Shown in pieces: positions 33,990 to 45,155 of a stretch of DNA of 64,000 nucleotides. The DNA lies in contig NW_020312967.1 in assembly GCF_003265705.1 (NCBI RefSeq), positions 561,683 to 625,682 of the forward strand, given 5' to 3'. The translations under genes were made by a program, and so were the position numbers. The stretch comes from Callorhinus ursinus (Eukaryota; Chordata; Mammalia; Carnivora; Otariidae). Position 1 is the first letter of the stretch; every line of letters starts with the position of its first letter. Below the pieces are notes generated by a model. It worked only from the letters and a program-made list of their open reading frames with translations, was not told the origin of the DNA and made no database searches.

Positions 33990-34345
33990 ACCTTTTGCTG
34001 AAATGAGTAAGAGCACTAATGAGGAGAGGATGGTTGCATATGCTGCCACTCGTTCTGATCTGGGAGAAGCACTCTGTGCACGGCCACATCCCGCACATCT
34101 TTGAAGAGGGATGGGTGGCTAAGTAGACCGAGAGGATGCTTAGCACAAAGGTCAGCCTGATCCTGGGCTTCTCTGCGAAGTGGGACTGAGACGAGAATGA
34201 GTGGAAGAAACAAGAAAGTGCTGCTTATGGGTCTGAAACCTCACCCTGTTCCATCATCTCCGTGCCGCTCAGCATGTTTATTGGAAACCATTATGTCACG
34301 GTACCAATGCTAATAAACAAGCAGTTTACGTGCAAAAAAAAAAAG
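33990..34345 (+). pseudogene. Possible processed-mRNA 3' end (AATAAA plus A-run)
   Basis: A balanced-composition block ends TGCTAATAAACAAGCAG, then 23 bases after AATAAA (34311) a run of about 11 A at about 34334-34344. This is the arrangement of a retroposed mRNA 3' end. I do not recognise the source gene, the frame is broken by stops on the plus strand, and no clear target-site duplication is visible. It could instead be chance. Confidence 0.3.
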
Positions 34346-34814
34346 AGGGTATCCGGGGTCTACAGAGAAGCAGTGACTTGCTGAAGGAAACACACAGCCA
34401 GCTAGTGACAAAAGCACAACCCTAAACCCTGTGCCTGTTGTTCTAACAAGAATTTTTCTACTGCAGGAAATGTTTCTCTCTTTTTCTGTCCTGCAAGATT
34501 GTGTGTTGGATTCTATGTGCTTGTTTGCAGAATTAAACTCAACTACATTTTTGTTTACCCCCAATTAATAAATAGCTCTGGGTTGTTTACTAACAGCACA
34601 CATTCTGGTTTGCACAAATGTTCTTTCAGACTGGAAACCATGGAGAATGAGAAGCCTTGTAAGCTGCCTACCAGGCACCTTTTACATCTTACTTGACTAG
34701 ATGTGTCTGTGAGGATGCGGAGAGACATTTAGACATGTCTCAGCTCTGACCTGCCCAGAACTGACTTATCTGCAGTTATCGTGGATTCGGTAGACAGCAA
34801 AGCAGAGTGAAAAT

Positions 34815-34945
34815 AATATCAGCTTTGGGAATTTGAAACTGCTAAGTTTGCATTTCATGTTTGCTGTGCGATCTTAGGCAGCTCACTTAAACTCTCTTAG
34901 CCTCTGTTTTCTTAGCTCTAAAATGAAGATAGAGTAATATGTGAA
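34815..34945 (+). mobile_element. MIR
   Basis: CTGTGCGATCTTAGGCAGCTCACTTAAACTCTCTTAGCCTCTGTTTTCTTAGC matches MIR in plus orientation. Confidence 0.8.
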
Positions 34946-34949
34946 TGTT

Positions 34950-36015
34950 CTCCTGAAGCAAATGTCAGTCACTTCAGAAATTCATCCTTGGGCAAGAACT
35001 GTGTTAGCTTTTGGTACTAGGAGAGACATGAACTTCAATTCTCAATGGCATGGATGGGAAGGTGTTGGGAAAGGCCTACATCTTGACACAGAATGTGGTC
35101 AAGTCCTTAGCTCCTTGTGACCCTGGAACCATGGTCACACCCAGGGAAATGCTTCTGCTTGTGCTTATTAGAAGCTATTTATGTAGTGGGCTCTAGAGCT
35201 CTCTAGAGCATGACAATAGAGAAAAGAGCGTCATGTTTTTGAATCTTGAACACTGAAAATTCAAAATCTTATGAGCTTCCTCAGTGATGATGGTAGGACA
35301 TCACTGGAAGAAACTGAGAACACTACATTGGCTGTCCAAAGATTAGCCATCTTGGTGACTGGTTCTGTTGTCTGTGACTAAATTATTACAGCCTTCTCCT
35401 GGCTGAAAGCAGGAGGCAGTAAGCAATGAGAAGGACTAAATTGTAATTTACGTAAGTATTCCTTTGGTTCTGAATAGTCCCTTAGAGTGGGGAAGTTTGG
35501 AGAATACCTTTTTCATTATAGGGATGGGGCTTGGAATTTAAATTAAAAAATTTAAATTTAAATATATTACTGTTCCCTTGCAGCCTTACTTTTTATTACG
35601 TGCTGACCAAGTTAGGCCTTATGGCTACAGTATCTTCTATTTATTAGGTTTGTTTAAGGGTTAGAGGTAATATAGTCCATAGCCTTGCATAGGTAGGTAA
35701 TACAGTTCGTAGCCTAACATCTAGTGGGCTGCAGTGAGTGGTAACAATCAGTATTATTATTTTAAAAAATAATATTATCAGACAATACTGCTTGGCATAG
35801 CTGGGGCATTAATAAGTTGTAAGTCTATGAAACCTAAATTTTATATAATTTTAACTGATTTTATTTATTATTCATCTTCAGAAACACTCTTTTTTTTTTT
35901 TTTTTTTTTTACTTTTTCTGTTAACATTACCAGTAGCTCTGAATGGTCTTTTCTCTTTCAGTCTTCTGAATCAACATACTACGTTACTGCCTTGAACATT
36001 TTAACTATGTAGCCG
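34950..36015. other. Unique-looking sequence with a poly-T run
   Basis: No gene or family recognised. A 20-base or longer T run lies at about 35888-35910. A short palindrome lies at 35190-35209. TTTAAATTTAAAT-type words occur near 35540-35565. Confidence 0.4.
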
Positions 36016-36019
36016 AATA

Positions 36020-36265
36020 TCTTTCCAACTAGACTGTAGGCTCATGGAAGACTGAGAAGCATATCTTCTGTTGGGTGGTGATGTTCAAAATATTTATAGC
36101 CAGTGCACTATAGATCCTACTAATCACAGTGGAGGCTGGTTGTGAACCACCTGGCTGGTCATACCAGTACATACCAGAGCAATGCTGACCCATTTTATGT
36201 CTCTGAATTCTTCATAGTGCCTTCCACATAAAAAAGGCTCAACAAATATTTATTCATGATTAAAT
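36020..36265 (+). mobile_element. L2 3' end
   Basis: ACTAGACTGTAGGCTCATGGAAGAC... and ATAGTGCCTTCCACATAAAAAAGGCTCAACAAATATTTATTC are L2 3'-end wording, separated by inserted or diverged sequence. Confidence 0.65.
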
Positions 36266-36590
36266 TGGGAAGTTTCTGTCAAGTGGTACTAGGAGAGGCT
36301 GACTGGCTACTGAGTGTCCTCCGCTACATTATTATTACCTTGAGAGATTTATCCCAGATAGGCCTTCAGCTTTGTGGGCTCAGAAACTCAGTTTAGTTGA
36401 ATTTACAAACTTCTTCATGAAGTGGAATTCCAATTAATTTATTTTCAAGTAGAACTATGCATTGATGTTCACATTGGCCTCAGCACTGAATTTCCTCAAG
36501 TAAAGGCTGATTTATTTGGGGAGTCAAGTCATTGTGAGGGGATACTGTGATTTGCATAATATCAAGGAAGAAATCCTTATATTTATGGTC
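36266..36590. other. No recognised feature
   Basis: Unique-looking sequence; nothing further can be supported. Confidence 0.4.
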
Positions 36591-37835
36591 AACCAAGGTA
36601 CCAAAGCTATTCTATAAAGGAAAGGAGAGTCTTTTCATCTGGGAAAATTGGCTACACACATGTAAAAAATGAGCCTAGTCTCTATGTTACACCATAAACA
36701 AGAGAAGAAACTCAAAATGGATTGTAGCCCTAAAATTAAGAGCTAAAACCATAAAACTTCTAGAAGAAAACTTCTAGGAGAAAATCTTTGAGACCTTAGG
36801 TTAGGCAATAATTTTTCAATCAATAAAAAGGATAATTGATAAATTTGACTTTATCAAAATAAAAAAAAACTTTTACTTTTCTAAAGAAGAAAAATGAAAA
36901 GACCAGTAAAAGACTGGGAGAAAATATTTACAAAACATTTTCGACTTGTATCCGGAATATATAAAGGACTATCCAAAAAGGACTTGTATCCAGAATATAT
37001 AAAGAATATTTATCACTCAACAATAAGAAGACAAACAATATATTTAAAAAATGGGCAGCATATTTGAATAGACATTTCACAAAGAAAATGTACAAATTGC
37101 CAATAAGCACATGAAAAGATGCTTAATATCATTAGTCATTAGAGAAATGAAAATTAAAACCACAATGAGATACTTCTACACACCCACTAGAATAGCTATA
37201 ATGCAAAGATTTACAATATTAGTGTTGGTGAAGATTTGGAGAAACTGAAATCCTTGTACATTGCTAGTGAGTATGTAAAATGGTATAGTCACTTACATAT
37301 ACTTACATCTGACCCAGCAATTCCATTTCTAGGTATCTACCTGCCCCAGAGAAATTAAAACATATGTTCACATTAAGACTTGTTTGTTCATGGCAATTTA
37401 CTCATGCAATCCAAGTATTCTGAAGTTAATAGATAAAATGTAGATCCATACATACGTATGAATGGAATGCTATTCATCAATTTAAAAAATGACCTACTAA
37501 TACCTACAACAACATAGGTGAATCTCAAATATGCTAAATGAAAGAAGCTTGTCACAAAAGACTATATATTATATGACCCCATTTATATAAAATTTCCAGA
37601 AAAGGCAAATCTGTAGAGACAGGAAGCAGATTTATAGTTGTCTGGGACTGAGAGTCTGGGTGGGAATTGATTGCAAATAAGCACAAGTAAACTTTGGATG
37701 ATGGGAATATTCTAAAACTAGATTGTGGTCATGATTGTACAACTTTATAAAATTACTAAAAGTCGTTGAACTGCACACTTATAATGGATGACTATCATGA
37801 TATGCAAATTATGCCTCAGTAGAGGTGTAAAAAAT
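36590..37835 (+). mobile_element. L1M ORF2 C-terminus and 3' UTR
   Basis: A long L1M 3' segment: AAAACCATAAAACTTCTAGAAG, TTTGACTTTATCAAAATAAA, ATGGGCAGCATATTTGAATAGACATTTC, AGCACATGAAAAGATGC, CCACAATGAGATAC, TCTGACCCAGCAATTCC, and 3' UTR wording GACAGGAAGCAGATTTATAGTTG...GCACACTTATAATGGATG. All frames are broken. Confidence 0.92.
36943..37006 (+). repeat. 38-bp tandem duplication inside the L1M
   Basis: GACTTGTATCCGGAATATATAAAG at 36943 is repeated as GACTTGTATCCAGAATATATAAAG at 36981. The period is 38 bases, and in an L1 this stretch occurs only once. Confidence 0.88.
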
Positions 37836-37839
37836 TCAA

Positions 37840-40515
37840 GGACGGCAGTGTGGACTGCTGGATAAAATCTTTGAGACATCAAACCCTACAGACTGGCTGT
37901 GCCTATCTGTGCAACAGAAACATTTGCCTCCCAAAGAAATATGCCATGATAGACCTATCTTGAACACTGAAGAAAGGAGTTAGAAACAGTGATTCTGTTT
38001 ATTTAAAATTCTTCGTTGATCAAAGCCCATTTGTATGAGTATATTCTGTTTTTTTATTATGTTAATATAATCAATATTGTTCTGGTCTGAGAATATTTTG
38101 TGAAATGATGTGGCATTCTGTTCTAATTCATTTTCGCTCATTTTATGGTTTAACAATAAGAGGATACTCAGTTCTGGTAGTTTGTGACTTAAATTATATC
38201 CAAAGGAGTTAAATTGTTTCTAAATTCCCTTATCTCCAAATTACTGGAGAATATTTAACTGTGGTCCCATGTATAACCACACACACACACACGTGCACAC
38301 ACATGCACACATGCACACACACAAATACCACTTCATTAATAATCTACAAAGTTATTTTTTTTCCCTAGAGTAATATTATCTGATATTCCCATAAACTCAC
38401 AAATAAATCTTTACAATATTTGGTTTTGCAGATACGGAAAATAGCATTTAAATGGGGGAATATATGCCACAGTAATCTTTACAAATATTCATAAATTTCC
38501 TCAAGTAGAGGTGAAATATGGAGATATATTTTATTCATTCTTCGAAAGCAGAAAGGATGGGGAAGAGATGGAAAATACAAACATATGTGCAAAGTTGGGC
38601 ATTCACATCCCCAAAATGTAAATAAAGAATTTAGGGGGGAAAGGACTTAAAGAATAAGAATTTTTAAGTGTTGGTTGGTTGTTTATAAGTTTATTTTCCA
38701 AATCAACAAGGTGATTCAAGGCAAGACTAATGAAACTTTACTTTCCAATAAGTAGATTCAGGAAGTCGTTTTCAACAGCCCTCTAGAACTGGCCTCTCTC
38801 ACCAAAAAATGATACTAGAAAGAGTCAGTAGGTTCTTTTCTGGGGCTCCATCTATCGTTGTACTCTTACTGCTGTGGAAATTGTGAGTCAATACAACCAG
38901 GTCTGGTTTGAGAAGGATGACATTGACAAACAGATAAGGTTCAGACACACCATAAATATCACACGATACCTCACACAGCAGGCCAAGGCAAAGCCTGGCG
39001 AAACAATATTTCATTCTGAGTACAGTGCACATGGAGGATGTTCAAAGAGGTTGCTGATTGTTGCTGCCCCAGCAAAACTTCTTTTTTTTTCATTAACGAT
39101 GGCGTTCAAGTCAACAGTATTCTTTCCAGCTTCTCTTTTGCTCATGTGCGTGGGCCCACGAACACATGGCACATTTAGCAGTTGTTTACTTCTACAATTC
39201 GGTATTTCTTCAGTTTGAGATTCTTGTCAGATAACATTTTTTTAAGTGGACTCCCATAAGACTAGTTGTATTGTTCCTAAAATGTTTTTGATGCCGTTGA
39301 AGTATTTATTACTTTAGGGAAAGTATTCATATCTGTGGTCTCCAAAGGGGGATGGGGAAGTGAAAGCCAAAGGAGTGAGCAGAATAATCCATTAGGGCGT
39401 AGGAACAAAATACCAGAACTTTTTTTTCAGTTGTTATTTAGCATAAAAGATTACTTGACCTTCATTAGTGTTTAATATATGTAGTGGAACCACACACTCA
39501 TCTGGTCACTGTGTGAGTTGGTCACAAATTGTGAGTTACCCTGAGGGAAGATGGGGGTCTCACATTTTGGAGGGATTGATTGACCCAATGTTATTCTGGC
39601 TATTTTGTTTATTAATTTTAAACATACTATACTATGTGGAAACAATTTTAGTGGTCTTAAAACAAATCCATGGATTGAAAAATTGTAGGGAAAATTCCAA
39701 TAATAAAAAGATTAAAACATGGCAGCTATAGGTTTGGCAAGTAGCTCTTTGGCAACCACACCAGGAAGTAGAAATAATAGTTATCTAATTGTATGTGTAA
39801 AGAAGATGGCCAATTAATTTTTTTAATTATAAAGAAAATTTGTTGAAATTAAGTTTTACATCCACCTTTGTTAACAAGAAATAATGTGTGTTGAAGCTTA
39901 GTTAATGATAGTAGTATATATGACATACATATGTTGAGGTTGCTTCTGTTTCTAATGGGATATGCACTCAAGCTATTTGGAGACCACTTAGTTAGAAATA
40001 TCACTTGGAATTTGTACACATGATTCTGGGTGTTTCTAGTTGAGCAGACATATCAGGCGAGTTGGGAGATATGTGAATTCAGGGTAACAGTAGGGAATCT
40101 GGCAAATATCAAATATTAGAAGCAGGTGGATTTTGTGGTTTAATTGTACAACTGACATTCTGGATGTATGAACCTTGGTACTATGTGAGTTGCTAAGTGT
40201 CTGGGTATATCCTTGTCAAAACCTGGACCACTGTCCCTGTGTTCTACATGACCGAGTGGAGAAGTAGCATGATGTTCTGCTGCTCTGTGCACTAGGTCAG
40301 GCATTTGAAAATGGTAAGTAACACAATGCTGCAAGCAGAGAAAACATCTCAACGTAAGTGTCAGGTGGTAAAAGGTGAACCATGAGCCTATCATATTAAA
40401 ATAATTTATTCATAACAACTAATCCCTCTATGTAGAGGGAAGAAAGACATTTGTTCGGATTAGCTCAGATATTCTACTAGTGGTCATCTACCTAGAAACT
40501 CCAACTCAATTTACA
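37840..40515. other. Long unique-looking stretch with a CA microsatellite
   Basis: No coding exon or confident repeat. A (CA)n run interrupted by GTG and ATG units lies at 38279-38324. A 114-codon plus-strand frame at 38874-39218 and a 77-codon minus frame overlap it, but neither shows a domain or splice context. Some 39400-39780 sequence may be an unrecognised old DNA transposon or LTR. Confidence 0.4.
38279..38324. repeat. (CA)n microsatellite, interrupted
   Basis: A run of ACACACAC broken by CGTG and ATG units, likely length-polymorphic. Confidence 0.9.
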
Positions 40516-40519
40516 CTTT

Positions 40520-40735
40520 GAATTAATTAGTTAAGCAAATATTTATCGAATGCCTACTAAGTGATTAGTGCTAGTAATTGATGCCACTTGTGAAGCGTTT
40601 TCTATGCCAAGCTGTGGGCTAAACCTCTTAAGTATGTCATCATGATTAATCCTTCAACAACTTTTAAAGTAGATGTTGTAATCCCAATTATAGACATAAA
40701 AAAATCAAGGTAGTTAGCCCAATTCCAAACAGAAA
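40520..40735 (-). mobile_element. MIR/L2-like, reverse
   Basis: AAGCAAATATTTATCGAATGCCTACTAAGTG is followed by TTCTATGCCAAGCTGTGGGCTAAACC...ATGATTAATCCTTCAACAAC, the MIR 3' half in reverse. The first part may be a separate L2 or MIR tail. Confidence 0.65.
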
Positions 40736-40849
40736 GAACAACCTCAGATCTATCAACACAATGCCTTGCTGGGTGGAAAACTATAGAAAGAGTGAGTGAA
40801 GGGGACAGGAGGGAAAAACCATGGAAACTGGGAGAGCAAGAGCCTCTCT

Positions 40850-41160
40850 CTGAACTACTTTCTTTTTTTTTTAGTTGAAGTATAATGGACACACAGTGTT
40901 ACATTAGTTTTAGGTGTACAATATAGTTGTTTTATGCTGAGCTACGTTCTCTCTTTTTTAAAAAAAAAATATTTATTTATTTCAGTGAGAGAAGGGGGGG
41001 AGAAGGAGAGGGAGAGAGAATCTCAAGCAGACTCTGCACTGAGCACAGAGCCCGACGTAGGGCTCAAGCTCAAGATCCGGACATCAGACCTGAGCTGAAA
41101 CCAGGAATCCGATGCTGAGCCAACTGCAGCCCACAGGTGCCCCACCCTGAGCTACTTTCT
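40850..41160 (-). mobile_element. Nested insertion: L1M 3' end plus SINEC at one target
   Basis: An L1M-type 3' end in reverse (about 40864-40936; AGTTGAAGTATAATGGACAC...AGTTTTAGGTGTACAATATAG) and a reverse SINEC (about 40951-41143; CTCAAGCAGACTCTGCACTG, ACGTAGGGCTC, AGGTGCCCC) lie between copies of one target word. CTGARCTACKTTCT occurs at 40850, 40937 and 41147. This fits an L1 insertion followed by a SINE insertion at the L1's own right-hand duplication. Confidence 0.75.
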
Positions 41161-41865
41161 TATGGGAACTGCCTGGCACTTTGTCCTCAGATCCCTCCAG
41201 CTGTGTTATTTGAAACTTTCTGAAAGCTCTAGAGCAGTCTGGCACCGCAGAGGGGAAGGAGAAGACTTCTATAGCTGTAGCCCTGTCAGTGTTTCCAGAT
41301 TGTATTATCAGTCTCTCAGTTCTTAATCTGACCTTCATTTTATGGCCTCCCAGTACCTGGCCTTCTGCTCATTCCCCCAATGGCAGCTCTTTCTATCCTT
41401 GAAAATCAGACTGTCTTTGACATCTCTTGCCAGGTATTTCTCAGGCTAACCATAATCTTCTTGGGTGATTTGCTTATGGGTGATACAAGGTTGAGGTCCG
41501 AGAGACCATCAGCGTCCGCCAGACTCCCAGAGTCTGCCCTGTTCTTGTCTGAATAAAATCTCCAGGTCTTAGCTCTTTTTAAACAGAGGGTATTGGTGTT
41601 GCTATGTCTAACTTTGGCTTCTTGAGAAGTTTTTCTATCTGCAGATCAGCTTGCTCTGCTGCACAGCTTAGAAGTCTTCTTTTTAGGCCAATCCAACAGC
41701 TCTGCTCAAAGACTTCCCTCTTGCATTCCTTAATCCTACGTCCTTCCCATGCCTGAGCCTCAATTAAAATAGGGCAGGTCTCCTTCAAAACTGTGACATT
41801 TGTCTTGACTCCTTCGCAGGTGCTCCTTTGTGTTGCTTCTACTCTTTGATATTCAGGCTTTAAAA
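41161..41865. other. No recognised feature
   Basis: Unique-looking; the 113-codon minus-strand frame at 41579-41920 begins in the ATC microsatellite and shows no domain. Confidence 0.4.
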
Positions 41866-41920
41866 TCATCATTAACGTCATCACGATCATCACCATGATC
41901 ATCATTTTTAACATCATCAT
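41866..41920. repeat. ATC/GAT-rich microsatellite
   Basis: ATCATCATTAACGTCATCACGATCATC-type trinucleotide run, imperfect. Confidence 0.8.
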
Positions 41921-42456
41921 TTGTATTTTGGCTCCATATGTTTGTTTTACTTCAATGAAAAACAGAGAATAAAGGTGAAGTTCTCATTTCCTTCTTTTCT
42001 TAATTTAAATTTTATTGTTATGTTAATCACCATACATTATATCATTAGTTTTTGATGTAGTGTTCCATGATTCATTGTTTGTGCATAACACCCAGTACTC
42101 CACGCAGAATGTACCCTCTTTAATACCCATCACCAGGCTAACCCATCCCCCCACCCCCCTCCCCTCTAGAACCCTCAGTTTGTTTTTCAGAGTCCATCGT
42201 CTCTCATGGTTCATCTCCCCCTCCGATTTACTCCCCTTTATTCTTCCCCTCCTGCTATCTTCTTCTTCTTTTTTTTCTTAACATATATTTTATTATTAGT
42301 TTCAGAGATACAGATCTGTGATTCAACAGTCTTGCACAAGTCACAGCGCTCACCATAGCACATACCCTCCCCAATGTCTATCACCCAGCCACCCCGTCCC
42401 TCCCACCCCCCACCACTCCAGCAACCCTCAGTTTGTTTCCTGAGATTAAGAATTCC

Positions 42457-43390
42457 TCATATCACTGAGGTCATAGGATACATGTCTTTCTCTGATTGAT
42501 TTATTTCACTCAGCATAACACCCTCCAGTTCCATCCACGTCATTGCAAATGGCAAGATCTCATTCCTTTTGATGGCTGCATAATATTCCATTGTGTATAT
42601 ATACCACATCTTCTTTATCCATTCATCTGTTGATGGACATCTTGGCTCTTTCCACAGTTTGGCTATTGTGGACATTGCTGCTATAAACATCAGGGTGCAT
42701 GTACCCCTTCGGATCCCTACATTTGTATATTTGTGGTGAATACGGAGTAGTGCAATTGCTGGATTGTACGGTAGCTCTATTTTCAACTATTTGAGGAACC
42801 TCCATACTGTTTTCCAGAGTAGCTGCACCAGCTTGCATTCCCACCAACAGTGTAAGAGGGTTCCCCTTTCTCTGCATCCCCACCAACATCTGTCGTTTCC
42901 TGACTCGTTAATTTTAGCCATTCTGACGGGTGTGAGGTGGTATCTCATTGAGGTTTTGATTTGGATTTCCCTGATGCCGAGCGATGCTGAGCACTTTTTC
43001 ATGTGTCTGTTGGCCATTTGGATGTCTTCTTTGGAAAAATGTCTGTTCATGTCTTCTGCCCATTTCTTGATTGGATTATTTGTTCTCTGGGTGTTGAGTT
43101 GGATAAGTTCTTTATAGATTTTGGATACTAGCCCTTTATCTGATATGTCCTTTGCAAATATTTTCTCCCATTCTGTCGGTTGTCTTTTGGTTTTGTGGAC
43201 TGTTTCTTTGGCTGTGCAAAAGCTTTTTATCTTGGTGAAATCCCAATAGTTCATTTTAGCCCTTGCTTCCCTTGCCTTTGGGGATGTTTCTAGGAAGAAG
43301 TTGCTGTGGCTGAGGTCGAAGAGGTTGCTTCCTGTGTTCTCCTTTAGGGCTTTGAGGGACTCCTGTCTCACATTTAGGTCTTTCAGTCAT
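42457..43390 (-). pseudogene. L1 ORF2 C-terminal region, frameshifted
   Basis: Two overlapping frames (194 codons ending at 42787 and 109 codons ending at 42457) carry the connection and C-terminal parts of L1 ORF2, including [48 protein letters not shown], then in the other frame MWYIYTMEYYAAIKRNEILPF. The CWWEC-type residues are the cysteine-containing C-terminal motif. A frameshift near 42787 separates the halves, so no intact protein. Confidence 0.9.
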
Positions 43391-43969
43391 TTGGAGTCTA
43401 TTTTTCTGTGTGCTGTAAGGAAATGGTCCAGTTTCATTCTTCTGCATGTGGCTGTCCAATTTTCCCAACACCATTTATTGAAGAGACCGTCTTTTTTCCA
43501 TTGGACATTCTTTCCTGCTTTGTCAAAGATTAGCTGACCCTAGAGTTGAGGGCTTGGCTCTCTATTCTGTTCCATTGATCTATGTGTCTTTTTTTGTGCC
43601 AGTACCATACTGTCTTGAGGATTACAGCTTTGTAATAGAGCTTGAGGTCCAGAATTGTGATGCCGCCAGCTTTGCTTTTCTTTTTCAACATTCCTCTGGC
43701 TATTCGGGGTGTCTTCTGGTTCCATACAAATTTTGGGATTATTTGTTACATTTCTTTGAAAAAACTGGATGGTATTTTGATGGAGATTGCATTGAATGTG
43801 TAGATTGCTCTAGGTAGCATTGACATCTTCACAATATTTGTTCTTCCAATCCATGAGCATGGAACGTTTTTCCATTTCTTTGTGTCTTCCTCAGTTTCTT
43901 TCATGAGTGTTCTATAGTGTTCTGAGTACAGTTCCTTTGCCTCTTTGGTTTGATTTATTCCTAGTTATC

Positions 43970-44890
43970 TCATGGTTTTGGGTGGAATTGTAAATGGGAT
44001 CGACTCCTTAATTTGTCTCTCTCTGTCTTGTCGTTGGGGTATAGGAATGCCACTGATTTCTGTGTATTGATTTTATATCCTGCCACTTTACTGAATTCTT
44101 GTACGAGTTCTAGCAGTTTTGGGGTGGAGTCTTTTGGGTTTTCCACATAAAGTATCATATCATCTGCAAAGAGTGAGAGTTTGACCTCCACTTTGCCGAT
44201 TTCGATGCCTTTGATTTTTTTTTGTTGTTGTTGTTGTCTGATTGCTGTGGCTAGGACTTCTAATACTATGTTGAATAGCAGTGGTGATAGTGGACATCCC
44301 TGCTGCATTCCTGACCCAAGGGGGAAAGCTCTCAGCTTTTCCCCATTGAGAATGATATTCGCTGTAGGTTTTTCATAGATGGCTTTTATGATATTGAGGT
44401 ATATACCCTCTATCCTAATACTCTGAAGAGTTTTGATCAAGAAAGGATGCTGTACTTTGTCAAATGCTTTTTTTGCATCTATTGAGAGGATCATATGATT
44501 CTTGTTCTTTCTTTTGTTAATATATTGTATCACGTTGATTGATTTGCCGATGTTGAACCAACCTTGCAGCGCTGGGATAAATCCCACTTGGTCATGGTGA
44601 ATAATCCTTTTAATGTACTATTGGATCCTATTGGCTAGTATTTTGGTGAGAATTTTTGCATCCGTGTTCATCAAGGATATTGGTCTGTAATTCTCCTTTT
44701 TGATGGGGTCTTTGTCTGGTTTTGGGATCAAGGTGATGGTGGCCTCATAAAATGAGTTTGGAAGTTTTCCTTCCATTTCTATTTTTTGGAACAGTTTCAG
44801 GAGAATAGGTATTAATTCTTCTCTAAATGTTTGGTAGAATTCCCCTCGGAAGCCATCTGGTCCTGGGCTTTTGTTTGTTGAGAGATTTTT
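43970..44890 (-). pseudogene. L1 ORF2 reverse transcriptase domain, broken
   Basis: The target-primed reverse transcriptase palm and fingers are still recognisable in two frames. The frame over 44618-44890 has [15 protein letters not shown] and [27 protein letters not shown]. The 205-codon frame at 43970-44587 has [36 protein letters not shown] and the catalytic FADD motif (residues 140-143 of that frame). A TTG/CAA expansion adds a five-Gln run just before [10 protein letters not shown]. Stops and frame changes near 44600 and 43970 inactivate it. Confidence 0.93.
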
Positions 44891-45155
44891 TGCATTTTTT
44901 TCCTTTAAATTTTTTATTGTCATGTCAATCACCATACATTACATCATTAGTTTGTGATGTAGTGTTCCACGATTCATTGTTTGTGCATAACACCCAGTGC
45001 TCCATGCAGTACCTGCCCTCTTAATACCCATCACCATTCTAACTCATCCCCCCCGAAGAACCCTCAGTTTGTTTTTCAGAGTCCATCATCTATCATGGTT
45101 CGTTTCCCCCTCCGATTTACCCCCCTTCATTCTTCCCCTCTGTTGGGAGATTTTT
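44876..45155 (-). mobile_element. Truncated L1 3' UTR inserted in the outer L1, with TSDs
   Basis: The 250-bp insert (44891-45140) is only the distal carnivore L1 3' UTR in reverse. It is flanked by TGTTGAGAGATTTTT (44876-44890) and TGTTGGGAGATTTTT (45141-45155), one mismatch. The outer ORF2 sequence resumes exactly afterwards. A frame at 44618-44935 that begins in the insert is a chimera and not a gene. Confidence 0.93.

Noticed and set aside
38874..39218. 114-codon frame as a possible gene
   Set aside because: No recognisable domain, no exon-intron signals, and overlapped by an equally long-looking minus frame. Length is within chance for unique sequence.
44618..44935. RT-like frame with a novel N-terminus
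   Set aside because: The N-terminal part comes from the nested L1 3' UTR insertion, so it is a chimera of two transposons.
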